Shown: positions 1 through 8,083, numbered from the stretch's first letter. The stretch: DNA of 17,371 nt from Lachnospiraceae bacterium (GCA_003519685.1 DOWG01000026.1:11122-28492), one strand, 5' to 3'. Numbers and translations are program-made. Notes: generated by a model not told the origin, from the letters alone.

Positions 1-197
1 ATACTCCTTATCAGATATCATTTATCGAAATCATATCCGGTAGGACAAAGGGGCTATTGCAACCAATATGACACAAATCTGCCAAATATTACACATACAA
101 TTTCTTTAAATATATAAGCAATCGGATGAGTTATGCCGATATATTAGGATGTAGAATGGTTTACTATAAGATAAGGCTTCTGGGAGGTAGTTCATTT

Positions 198-3100
198 ATG
201 AAAAAGTTAGGAACTGGTATAAAACTGTTTGTATGTCTGCTGTTTGCAGCTGTGATACTATATTCCAACGGAGAAAAAGCTTTTGCAGCGGAATTTGATC
301 CGGCCGCATATAGTATGAAGATTGATGATAAAAAAATAACAGATGGCATCGTATATGACCTGGGTTCCTCCAGTGTTAAGATACGAATCGCCGATAAAGA
401 GGATAACGCCCCGGACACAGAGCAAATCGATATTACTTGGGAAACTTCCGTTCCGGATGTGGTATCGATCGAAGCGGATGCTGTGAAATCAAGTGTGACA
501 TTAAAAAGAGAGGCACCGGGGTATTCGACCATAACAGCAACATTAAAAGAAAAAGGAACGGAAAACATACTTGGCACCTACCGCTGTAAGATTAAGATAG
601 ATTTTGCAATTGATTACGCCGCTATGGGCCTTGAAAAAGACGGAATCCTTGTATTAGATCCGGATAGTACGAAGCAGGTTTCTCTAAGATATACCGATAG
701 TGTGGGTACGGCAATACCTTCTTCTGTCTATGCGGATGCATTCCTTTGGAATACGGACAACGCTTTGGTAGCTTCTGTGAATACCGCCGTAGATGCAGGG
801 AAAGTAACCGCTGTCGGCGGAGGTTTTACGAAGGTGAATGTAAAAGCGGCAAATGGTGATCAGGATACGATTAAGTCACTGAAGGTAGCAGTAAAGCCAA
901 GTTTTGCATTCATCGGGCAGGGTGTAACAGGAGATTCTACATCCCTTGAAGATCCCGTGTTTTCCTATCCGGAACCGATAAATGTACCGTTATCGGAATT
1001 TTATATTGATCCCAATACGAGTAATGTTAACAATTTGCATTGGGTGGTAAAAAAGACCATGACAGGGGAGGTCGTCTATTCCTCAGCATCCGATAGTAAC
1101 AGCGATCTGATGAAGGTTAAGGCGAGCGACGGCGGAAGCCGGTTGTTTTTCTCTTCTGTGAAAGCGGGCGCTTATGATATTATTGCGTATGCAGATAAGA
1201 GTTTGGAAAACAAAACCGGTATCCCATATGCATTTATGCGAATCATTGTTCCGATTGCTTTTAACAGCTATGATATTGTGATGTCGGTAAATGATGTCTA
1301 CAAGATTTTGGATAACTCGAATATCCCGTCTCTTTCCGTTCTTGATATTGATAGCCTTGAGAATCAGAACCCAAAGAAGCTTTTAAAATACTATTCGGCA
1401 GACGGTTCTTACAAAGCGATGCTAAAGGGAGAAACGACATTAAAGCTTCGATATAATGAGCATATGGCTAAGCCAATCTATCCGAATGATATTATTGTTC
1501 CAAAGGAATTTGATATTAATGTTACCGTTATTGATAAGATTGCCTTAAATAGAACCTCGGCAACCATCTATGAAAATGGAACTCTGCTGTTGGATGCAAT
1601 CGTATCGGATGAGAATCTGACGGTGGAATGGCAAAGTTCGGATAAAACCATAGCTACTGTTGCCCCGGCGGAGGAAGGTAATGATAAAAAAGCGGTTGTT
1701 ACGGCATTAAAGCCGACAAAGGCCGGAGAGCCTGTTATTATAACAGCAACATTAAAGGATGATCGCGGAGTTGTGAAATCAGTTACCTGTGAGGTTACCA
1801 TAAAGCGGGCGGTATCAAGTATCAAAATTGATCCAAGCTCCGTGGTTTTACATGTCGGCGATACGGAAGTATTAGATGCGGTGATTACACCGGCAGAATT
1901 AAATGGGATAACGCCTCTTCACTGGGAAAGCTCCGATGAAAGGATTGTATCGCTTACGAAGTACAATAATTCATCGGTGAAAATTACAGGTAATAAAGCA
2001 GGCCGTGCAACGATAACGGCAATTGATCAGAATAATGTTGTGGTAGGCTACTGTCAGGTTACCGTGTATGAGCCGGTAGTAAGCATCGAATTATCCGAGA
2101 CGGATATTGTTACTGACCTTTCAACAAAATATCTGCAGCTGAAACCAATCTTCACACCGGCGAATGCTACGAATCAGGAGATTACCTGGTTCTCAACCAA
2201 TGAGAAAATAGCCACGGTAGATAAGTATGGTGTAGTTACAATCAAAGCAGCAGGTAAGGTTTCCATTGTAGCAACCTCCGTGGATAACCCGTCAGCGAAA
2301 GCAATCTGTAATATTACGATTGATACTCCTGTTATGTCTCTTACGATGGAGGAAACGGAGAAGACAATGAAGGTCGGAGAGACCGCACAGCTCTCTTATG
2401 TACTCCTGCCTTTGAATGCAACCAATAAATCAGTAGTATGGACTTCCTCGAATCCATCTATAGTCGATGTAGACTCCAAGGGTAAGGTTACTGCAAAAGG
2501 GAAAGGTACCGCGGTTGTTATCGTGAAATCCATGGATTATGGACTCAGTGCTTACTGTACCATAAAGGTCAATCAGACTACTGCAAAGGATGCAGGATAC
2601 AAGTTCGATGTAACCGAGCTGCAGTTAAAGACTGGTGATGAGTATGAAATCAAAGTAACTTTTGAAGACAGTGATATGGAATTAACGGACCTGAGATGGG
2701 AATCAACGGATACTCAGATAGCGACCGTTGATCATTATGGTAAAGTGAAAGCGAAAAGGCCCGGTGTGGTTACGATTTCAGCAAGGGATGAATTCGGAGC
2801 AAAAGTTACTTGCAAGGTAACCGTAATTGAGCCGGTTGAAAACATAATTTTGAATTTTACAGAGAAAGCAATTCGAATTGGTGATAAATTTGATCTGGAT
2901 GCGTCGGTATCTCCAAGTGATGCAACAAACCAAAAGATTACCTGGGTGAGCTCGAATCCGGAAATTGCAACGGTAAATAAAAACGGTTTGGTGGAAGGTC
3001 TGGCGCCTGGTATTGTTAAGATTACTGCTAAGGTTGAGGGAGAAACGATTACTGCAGTCTGTACGGTAACGGTAAACGAAGATGCTGCAGGAATTGAATT

Positions 3101-4070
3101 AAATCATATAAGTTACCGTCTTGGATTGGGGGATAAGGTAACGTTAAAAGCTATCGTAACTCCGGAATTTGCAAGTCAGAATGTGAAGTGGACTTCCAGT
3201 AATACAAAGGTTGCGTCCGTTAATTCTAAGGGTAAGGTGGTCGGAATTTCCTATGGCTTTGCTACGATAAAGGCAATGACAAAGGACGGAACCGAGCTGG
3301 AGGCAAGCTGTGAAATTGAGGTGGTTAAGCCGGTACAGCGGGTATTGCTGGACAAAGGCTCCATTTCGATGATGGCAGGGGAAACCAAGAAGCTAAATGC
3401 CACCATATCACCAAAAAGTGCTACCTACAATACGATCCATTGGACCTCCAGTGATGACAGCATTGCCATGGTAGATGAAAATGGCCTCGTTACTGCATTA
3501 AAGGCCGGTAAAGTCAGTATCTCAGCATCCGCAGAGGATGGCAGCGGCAAGAAAGCGGTGTGCATTGTGAATATCCGTGCAGGTATCCCCGCAACCGGAA
3601 TCACCGCTATGAATAAGAAGATAACCATGGTACCCGGTGAGACAAAAACCGTTAAGGTTGTATTAAACCCCGTGAATTCAACGGACGGAATAACCTGGAG
3701 CAGTGACAATTCTTCCGTAGCCTCCGTGAATCGTAAGACCGGCAGTATTACCGCTCGTGCGACAGGTACCGCCAACATAACCGTAATGACGGATAACGGT
3801 AAAACAGCAGTCGTTGAAGTGAATGTAATCGGTTTGAATTTTACCGAGCTTACCATAGAACAGTATACGAACTATAATAGTTATCTGATCGTGGAAGGAA
3901 CCTCCTCCAAGGTAAACTGGAGCATTGATAACCCATCGGTAGCGGAGATTACAAGAGTGGGTAACAGCAGTCTTAGAATAAGTTCCAGAGCGATCGGGAA
4001 AGCGACGATTACCGCAACGGTGGATGGCAGAAAGCTAAAATGCAGAATAACCGTAAAGGCGATCGGGTAG
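198..4070 (+). CDS. Secreted multi-domain Ig-like (Big_2) repeat protein, 1290 aa
   Basis: A large exported surface or extracellular protein. I chose ATG 198 rather than the in-frame ATG at 126 because GGGAGG lies just upstream of it and because it opens directly with a signal peptide: a basic MKK start, a hydrophobic core at about residues 8-23, and a likely cleavage after AFAA near residue 31. From about residue 448 to the end there are about ten tandem domains of 75-90 residues with the bacterial Ig-like group 2 pattern: a start like 'L..G...L.A.V.P..AT', a central W.SS(N/D), then VA.V...G.VTA and G.A.IT. The first 440 residues hold two or three more divergent copies. No LPXTG sorting signal, S-layer homology domain or membrane anchor is visible at the C-terminus, so how it is retained is unknown. 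Big_2 domains usually act as adhesive or spacer modules in surface proteins; the ligand cannot be read from sequence. The gene stands alone ahead of recN. Confidence 0.9.
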   Translation: MKKLGTGIKLFVCLLFAAVILYSNGEKAFAAEFDPAAYSMKIDDKKITDGIVYDLGSSSVKIRIADKEDNAPDTEQIDITWETSVPDVVSIEADAVKSSVTLKREAPGYSTITATLKEKGTENILGTYRCKIKIDFAIDYAAMGLEKDGILVLDPDSTKQVSLRYTDSVGTAIPSSVYADAFLWNTDNALVASVNTAVDAGKVTAVGGGFTKVNVKAANGDQDTIKSLKVAVKPSFAFIGQGVTGDSTSLEDPVFSYPEPINVPLSEFYIDPNTSNVNNLHWVVKKTMTGEVVYSSASDSNSDLMKVKASDGGSRLFFSSVKAGAYDIIAYADKSLENKTGIPYAFMRIIVPIAFNSYDIVMSVNDVYKILDNSNIPSLSVLDIDSLENQNPKKLLKYYSADGSYKAMLKGETTLKLRYNEHMAKPIYPNDIIVPKEFDINVTVIDKIALNRTSATIYENGTLLLDAIVSDENLTVEWQSSDKTIATVAPAEEGNDKKAVVTALKPTKAGEPVIITATLKDDRGVVKSVTCEVTIKRAVSSIKIDPSSVVLHVGDTEVLDAVITPAELNGITPLHWESSDERIVSLTKYNNSSVKITGNKAGRATITAIDQNNVVVGYCQVTVYEPVVSIELSETDIVTDLSTKYLQLKPIFTPANATNQEITWFSTNEKIATVDKYGVVTIKAAGKVSIVATSVDNPSAKAICNITIDTPVMSLTMEETEKTMKVGETAQLSYVLLPLNATNKSVVWTSSNPSIVDVDSKGKVTAKGKGTAVVIVKSMDYGLSAYCTIKVNQTTAKDAGYKFDVTELQLKTGDEYEIKVTFEDSDMELTDLRWESTDTQIATVDHYGKVKAKRPGVVTISARDEFGAKVTCKVTVIEPVENIILNFTEKAIRIGDKFDLDASVSPSDATNQKITWVSSNPEIATVNKNGLVEGLAPGIVKITAKVEGETITAVCTVTVNEDAAGIELNHISYRLGLGDKVTLKAIVTPEFASQNVKWTSSNTKVASVNSKGKVVGISYGFATIKAMTKDGTELEASCEIEVVKPVQRVLLDKGSISMMAGETKKLNATISPKSATYNTIHWTSSDDSIAMVDENGLVTALKAGKVSISASAEDGSGKKAVCIVNIRAGIPATGITAMNKKITMVPGETKTVKVVLNPVNSTDGITWSSDNSSVASVNRKTGSITARATGTANITVMTDNGKTAVVEVNVIGLNFTELTIEQYTNYNSYLIVEGTSSKVNWSIDNPSVAEITRVGNSSLRISSRAIGKATITATVDGRKLKCRITVKAIG
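1539..4067 (+). repeat. About ten tandem Big_2 Ig-like domain repeats (protein-level)
   Basis: Ten units of roughly 75-90 codons are recognisable by eye from the recurring W.SSN/W.SSD, ATVD..G.V and G.ATI elements. The best conserved units cover about 2080-3590. The copies are clearly related in protein but strongly diverged in DNA, so this is an old array and not a recent expansion. The last two units (from about 3595) are the most divergent. Confidence 0.85.
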
Positions 4071-4083
4071 GTATTAAAAGTAT

Positions 4084-4125
4084 TTGTCATATTTGACAAT
4101 GAAACGAGGTTTCTTCGTTGTTTTC
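4084..4125 (+). terminator. Weak stem-loop after the Ig-like gene, possible terminator
   Basis: Two overlapping hairpins are possible just after the stop codon: TTGTCA (4084-4089) with TGACAA (4094-4099), and ACAATGAA (4096-4103) with TTCGTTGT (4114-4121, one G-U pair) followed by TTTTCT. The U tract is short, so termination is plausible but not certain. Confidence 0.4.
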
Positions 4126-4146
4126 TACAAGATTGTTAAGAAAAGA

Positions 4147-4175
4147 TTGATTCTAGGGTCCCAATATGCTACAAT
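4147..4175 (+). promoter_or_regulatory. Sigma-A promoter of recN
   Basis: TTGATT (-35, 4147-4152) and TACAAT (-10, 4170-4175) are separated by exactly 17 bp, with an extended -10 TG at 4167-4168. The start point should be near 4182, directly at the SOS box, giving a leader of about 160 nt before recN. Confidence 0.75.
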
Positions 4176-4182
4176 TGATGCA

Positions 4183-4194
4183 GAACATATGTTT
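4183..4194. promoter_or_regulatory. LexA/DinR SOS box at the recN promoter
   Basis: GAACATATGTTT matches the Firmicutes LexA (DinR) operator pattern GAAC-N4-GTTY exactly. It begins about 8 bp after the -10 hexamer, at the expected start point, where bound LexA would block transcription. recN is a classical SOS gene in several bacteria, so operator and gene agree. Confidence 0.75.
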
Positions 4195-4200
4195 TCGGAA

Positions 4201-4311
4201 CATTTATGATAGGAGTGTCATAAGTAATTTTAAGATCTTGATCTGAATAGGAACTTATATATATTCATGTTAATTGTTTTGATATGACTTATGACATCCT
4301 AATCATTTATG
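4201..4311. repeat. MITE-like inverted-repeat element in the recN leader
   Basis: AGGAGTGTCATAAGT (4211-4225) pairs with ACTTATGACATCCT (4287-4300) over 14 bp with a single bulged G. The repeats are flanked by the direct repeat CATTTATG (4201-4208 and 4304-4311), which resembles an 8-bp target-site duplication. The interior of about 61 bp has no ORF. It lies between the SOS-controlled promoter and the recN ribosome binding site, so it would form a long stem in the leader transcript. Whether it is a mobile-element relic or a leader structure is inference. Confidence 0.5.
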
Positions 4312-4340
4312 TAGGCGCATAAGAAGCGGAGGGATAGTAA

Positions 4341-6026
4341 TTGTTAGTAAGTCTGCACGTCAAGAATTTTGCAATTATAGATGAAGTTGAAGTTTATTTT
4401 AAGGATCACCTGAATATTCTGACCGGTGAAACGGGCGCGGGTAAGTCGATTATTATCGGTTCCATTAATGCGGCACTCGGTGCAAAGGTAGGCAGGGATA
4501 TTCTTAGAAGAGGTGCAGACTATGCTTTAGTAGAGCTCGTTTTTCAGACAAAGGACGAGGAAATGCATAGAGTTATGAAGGAGATGGATCTTCCATGGGA
4601 GGATGGAATGATTATTATCTCCAGAAAAATTATGCCCGGAAGAAGTATTTCAAAAATTAATGGGGAAAATGTTACTGCATCGGCAGTTTCACAGATTGCC
4701 AGTCTTCTCATTGACATCCATGGACAGCATGAGCACCAGTCTCTTCTTAATAAGGCAAAGCATCTTGAGATTGTAGATCGTTTTGCAAAGGATGAGATCG
4801 GGTCATTAAAAGAGGAATTGGAGCTGTGCTATCAGGATTATATGAAATTAAAAAAGGAATATGATCAGGCAGGAATCGATGAAGAGAAGCGTTTGCGCGA
4901 AATTTCATTTTTAGAATATGAGGTAAATGAAATAAAGAGCGCCCAGCTTGTCTTAGGCGAAGACGAAGAACTGGAGTTATCCTATAAGAAATTATCCAAT
5001 GCGAATACGATTGCCGAGGGATTGCAGGCAGTATACCGAATGACCGGGTATGAAACTTCTGCGGCAGGCGATACAATGGGACGTGCCCTTCGGCAATTGA
5101 TGAAACTGGCGGAATATGATGATCGGATACCCTCATTTTTAAATCAGGCGAAGGATATCGAAGATATTCTAAATGATTTTAACCGGGATTTGTCCGAGTA
5201 TATCTCCGATATGGAGAATCCGGAGGAAGAATTAGACGAAGTGGCAAAACGCCTGGATTTTATTAATCATTTAAAATCCAAATATGGTGGTTCCCTGGAG
5301 CAGATTATCCGCTATGGCGAGGAATGCGAAAAGAAATTAGAGAAGTATCAGGATTATGATGCCTACATGCAAAAGCTGGGGAAATCTCTGGCAGATGCAG
5401 AGGCAAAGCTAAAAAACAGGAGTGAAAAGCTATCGCAGATCCGAAAAAAGCAAGCAAAGATATTGACGGATAAGATAAAGAAAGCCCTTATTTCCTTAAA
5501 CTTTCTTGAGGTTAAGTTTGAGATGATATTTGAGCGTACGAAGCATTATTCGGCAAACGGCTATGATGATGCTGAATTTATCATATCAACCAATCCGGGG
5601 GAAGCATTGCGGCCATTATCCAAGGTTGCATCCGGCGGTGAATTATCCAGAATAATGTTAGGTATCAAATCCGTGCTTGCCCAGAAGGACGACATTGAAA
5701 CAATGATATTTGATGAAATCGATACCGGAATCAGCGGAAGGACAGCGCAGAAGGTTTCCGAGCAGCTTGCGAATATAGCGGGAAGTCATCAGATTATATG
5801 CATTACGCATTTGGCACAGATTGCTGCCATGGCGGATTCGCATTACCTTATTGAGAAGAAGACAGATGGAATGACGACGCAGACAACGATAGAGGAATTG
5901 AATCCGGAGGAATCAATCGATGAATTATCCAGAATCCTTGGCGGTGCAGAAATTACGGACCGTGTCAGGGAGAGTGCAAAAGAAATGAAAGAGTTGGCAG
6001 AAACTGCAAAAAAACTCAAGCGTTAA
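4341..6026 (+). CDS. recN: DNA repair protein RecN, 561 aa
   Basis: SMC-like ATPase that acts early in recombinational repair of double-strand breaks, bound to DNA in the cytoplasm. The start is TTG 4341, seven bases after GGAGGG, and it yields the conserved N-terminus (LVSLHVKNFAIIDEVEV). Visible are Walker A GETGAGKS (29-36), the RecN-typical DIHGQHEHQSL (125-135), a long coiled-coil middle (about 145-380), the ABC signature SGGELSR (431-437), Walker B MIFDEID (455-461) and the H-loop ITHLAQ (488-493). Length is normal for the family and no key residue is missing. It has its own promoter with a LexA-type operator and a strong terminator downstream. The order recN-spoIVB-spo0A matches other spore-formers. 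argR, usual upstream of recN, is not in this window; the Ig-like gene occupies that place. Confidence 0.97.
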   Translation: MLVSLHVKNFAIIDEVEVYFKDHLNILTGETGAGKSIIIGSINAALGAKVGRDILRRGADYALVELVFQTKDEEMHRVMKEMDLPWEDGMIIISRKIMPGRSISKINGENVTASAVSQIASLLIDIHGQHEHQSLLNKAKHLEIVDRFAKDEIGSLKEELELCYQDYMKLKKEYDQAGIDEEKRLREISFLEYEVNEIKSAQLVLGEDEELELSYKKLSNANTIAEGLQAVYRMTGYETSAAGDTMGRALRQLMKLAEYDDRIPSFLNQAKDIEDILNDFNRDLSEYISDMENPEEELDEVAKRLDFINHLKSKYGGSLEQIIRYGEECEKKLEKYQDYDAYMQKLGKSLADAEAKLKNRSEKLSQIRKKQAKILTDKIKKALISLNFLEVKFEMIFERTKHYSANGYDDAEFIISTNPGEALRPLSKVASGGELSRIMLGIKSVLAQKDDIETMIFDEIDTGISGRTAQKVSEQLANIAGSHQIICITHLAQIAAMADSHYLIEKKTDGMTTQTTIEELNPEESIDELSRILGGAEITDRVRESAKEMKELAETAKKLKR

Positions 6027-6054
6027 AAACTAAAAAAAGCGAATACTTAATGTG

Positions 6055-6085
6055 AGGATATACAATACTATGTATATCCTTTTTT
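6055..6085 (+). terminator. Rho-independent terminator of recN
   Basis: AGGATATAC (6055-6063) pairs perfectly with GTATATCCT (6072-6080), with an 8-nt loop, followed directly by a run of six T. Confidence 0.9.
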
Positions 6086-6266
6086 GATTCATTTTTATGT
6101 GCACAGATAAAAAATCGTTAAGCATAGATAAGATTTTACAAAATAGAATGGCAATTGCTTCTGTTTCAATACTTACAATCAACCTTAGAATTATCACATC
6201 TCTAGGCTAGGTTTGCGCTTTTATATGTGGCACACACATGAATCGAAAATGCATTCATACAAAAAA

Positions 6267-6356
6267 AGGCGAAGGTTGAAAGAAATACACTTTCAACCAC
6301 AAATTTGTGCCTGCGAAATTCTCGGCACAAATTCGGATGCACAAAATACATGTGCA
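6267..6356 (+). other. Three-hairpin element upstream of spoIVB
   Basis: This is the notable content of the 325-bp gap between the recN terminator and spoIVB. Three perfect stem-loops follow each other: 6274-6282/6290-6298 (9 bp, loop AAATACA), 6302-6311/6324-6333 (10 bp, AATTTGTGCC with GGCACAAATT), and 6338-6343/6351-6356 (TGCACA with TGTGCA). None is followed by a T tract, so they are not ordinary terminators. A smaller stem, ATGTG-GCACA-CACAT, precedes them near 6225-6240. Motifs in the loops, and AGGCGAAGG at the left edge, recur in the pgk-tpiA spacer. I could not fix a sigma-F/G-type promoter for spoIVB in this stretch. Confidence 0.7.
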
Positions 6357-6410
6357 GGAATAGAGAAAATTATGCATAAAAAGGACAGAATTAGGGCACG
6401 AGGTGAAAGG

Positions 6411-7694
6411 ATGAGGAGTAAGAAGATTTACAGAAGGGTTTTGATTCTTCTACTAATTTTTAATATAATTGGGATGGTCCTATTTATATATTTTAAAATT
6501 ATAAAAAAAGTACCGGATGAAATTAAAATATTAGTAGGAAAAGAAGAAAGTTTTGATTTTAATATGCCGATCAAGGCGAATATAGTCACGGAAGATATCG
6601 GTGTAATCAGTGTTAATGACTTGAAGGTTCCGGATAACCAAATCAGCATTGACATGAAGAAGCCTTTTACTTTGGGATCTACGAAAACAGGGAAATATAA
6701 TATCAATCTTAAGCTTTTTGGCTTATTTAATTTTAAGAACATATCTTTGGATGTTATTGAAAATATCGAATTAATCCCATGTGGTATCCCAATTGGTATC
6801 TATGTTGAAACGGATGGTATCCTGGTGCTGGGAAGCGGAAGAATTACCGGTGAAGATGGTCTTAACTATGAACCGATCAACAACAAATTAAAATCCGGAG
6901 ATTATATCCTTGAAATCAATGGAGAAAAAGTAAAAGATAAGGAAGATGTAATTGAAGAGATACAAAATAGTAATGGCGATGATATTAAATTATTGGTTCG
7001 ACGAAATAAAGAGAAAATTACAGTTCGTGTTACACCGGTTAAGGCAACGGACGGAAAATATAAAATAGGAGCATGGATTCGTGACGATACCCAGGGTATC
7101 GGTACCTTGACCTTTACCTCAACAAAAGGAGATTTTGGCGCACTGGGGCATGGAATTACGGATATTGATACCGGATTATTAATGGATATCTCCGAAGGCA
7201 GTGTTTATGATGCGGATATCATGTCCATCATCCGCGGGAAAGAGGGAGAGCCGGGGGAGTTGATCGGCATGATAAGGCAAAGCAAGAAATATAAGATAGG
7301 ACGGATAGATCAAAATACGTTGCAGGGAATCTTTGGAACCATCGATAACAATTACAATTGGCTTCTAAAGCAGGAGCCGCTTGATATCGGATTAAAGCAG
7401 GAGGTGCAAAAAGGTCCGGCTAAGATTCTGTGTACGATACAGGATAAGGTAGAGGAATTTGATATACAAATTGAAAGCATCGATATAAGCAACAGTAACC
7501 ATAGTAAGGGTATCGTAATTCGAATTACCGATGAGAGGCTTCTTGATATGACAGGAGGTATTGTGCAGGGAATGAGCGGCAGCCCGATCATCCAGAATAA
7601 TAAGATAATTGGCGCTGTTACGCATGTCTTTATACAGGATTCAACGAAAGGCTATGGTACATTTATTGAAAACATGGTAAATAATTTAGAATAA
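6411..7694 (+). CDS. spoIVB: SpoIVB serine peptidase (sigma-K checkpoint), 427 aa
   Basis: Forespore-made signalling protease of sporulation. In Bacillus it is secreted into the space between the spore membranes and triggers pro-sigma-K processing by cutting SpoIVFA. ATG 6411 follows GAGGTGAAAGG and gives 427 aa, close to the 425 aa of the B. subtilis protein; an open extension upstream to 6213 is just leader DNA running through the hairpins. Seen in order: an N-terminal membrane anchor (about 9-30), a PDZ domain (about 120-210), and the S55 peptidase domain with GHGITD (catalytic-type His247) and GMSGSP with Ser391. The triad-type motifs are intact. It lies between recN and spo0A, as in other spore-formers. 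A sigma-F/sigma-G promoter is expected from the family but not resolved here. Many Clostridia lack SpoIVFA, so the substrate in this organism may differ. Confidence 0.95.
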   Translation: MRSKKIYRRVLILLLIFNIIGMVLFIYFKIIKKVPDEIKILVGKEESFDFNMPIKANIVTEDIGVISVNDLKVPDNQISIDMKKPFTLGSTKTGKYNINLKLFGLFNFKNISLDVIENIELIPCGIPIGIYVETDGILVLGSGRITGEDGLNYEPINNKLKSGDYILEINGEKVKDKEDVIEEIQNSNGDDIKLLVRRNKEKITVRVTPVKATDGKYKIGAWIRDDTQGIGTLTFTSTKGDFGALGHGITDIDTGLLMDISEGSVYDADIMSIIRGKEGEPGELIGMIRQSKKYKIGRIDQNTLQGIFGTIDNNYNWLLKQEPLDIGLKQEVQKGPAKILCTIQDKVEEFDIQIESIDISNSNHSKGIVIRITDERLLDMTGGIVQGMSGSPIIQNNKIIGAVTHVFIQDSTKGYGTFIENMVNNLE

Positions 7695-7856
7695 GGAAGT
7701 CTTTTGTTTTCTATTGTTACAAAAAATCATTCGACGAAAAGTCATAAAAAATAAGGATTAATCGTGTGATTTAACATCACAATAACTCCTAATTATTTAC
7801 AATCATACAAAATGTTGTGGTTTATTTTTTTCTGTTCATATTATGGGTAAATCCAC

Positions 7857-7863
7857 TGTCGAA
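7857..7863 (+). promoter_or_regulatory. Spo0A binding site (0A box)
   Basis: TGTCGAA, the exact 0A-box core, lies about 20 bp upstream of the -35 of the distal spo0A promoter. A one-mismatch copy on the other strand (TTCGACG) occurs at 7730-7736. Autoregulation of spo0A through 0A boxes is known in Bacillus; position supports the same here. A 7-mer alone is weak evidence. Confidence 0.5.
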
Positions 7864-7881
7864 TGGTGCGGCAAGAAACAA

Positions 7882-7910
7882 TTGATTGTTTGAAAAGTTC
7901 TATATATAAT
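7882..7910 (+). promoter_or_regulatory. Distal sigma-A promoter of spo0A, with operator-like palindrome
   Basis: TTGATT (7882-7887) and TATAAT (7905-7910) are 17 bp apart. The -35 sits inside the palindrome AAACAAT-TG-ATTGTTT (7876-7891), placed where a repressor would compete with RNA polymerase. The start point near 7917 would give a leader of about 350 nt. Confidence 0.55.
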
Positions 7911-8083
7911 TTCATTATGGTAAATATTTACAAACGTATGCGCATATTTCTATTATTAAAACTATTTTAAGACTGTAGAATTTTTGGTTATGTTGTAGAG
8001 TATTAGCTAAATATGTAAAATATGAACAGAACTGGCAGGAAAGCACTACCAAAATTTTGGCAAATATGCTAATGCTATATTTA

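Larger units (their letters stand above)
7830..8031. repeat. 13-bp perfect inverted repeat flanking the upstream spo0A control region
   Basis: TTCTGTTCATATT (7830-7842) and AATATGAACAGAA (8019-8031) are exact inverse copies 176 bp apart. They bracket the 0A box and the distal promoter. There is no matching target-site duplication at the outer edges, so a paired operator is as likely as a mobile-element edge. Confidence 0.55.
7695..8083. other. Long regulatory spacer between spoIVB and spo0A
   Basis: There is no gene in this 390-bp AT-rich stretch. It begins with weak stems that may end the spoIVB transcript: TGTGAT/ATCACA (7765-7781), and a bulged stem ending at 7818 followed by a T-rich stretch (7821-7831). 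The rest carries promoter and operator-like sites listed separately. TATGCGCATA (7937-7946) is a further perfect 10-bp palindrome of unknown role. Confidence 0.5.

Noticed and set aside
30..70. CCGGTAGG...GGGGC reminiscent of the 3' end of a c-di-GMP (GEMM) riboswitch
   Set aside because: The conserved core with GGACGCAAAG is not present upstream within the window and the pairing does not fit, so the likeness is too slight.
126..197. In-frame upstream ATG for the Ig-like gene
   Set aside because: It has no ribosome binding site and would bury the signal peptide 24 residues inside; ATG 198 has both a good site and a signal peptide.
6213..6410. 66-codon N-terminal extension of spoIVB
   Set aside because: It runs through the perfect hairpins, lacks a ribosome binding site and has no counterpart in SpoIVB; ATG 6411 has a good site and gives the normal length.
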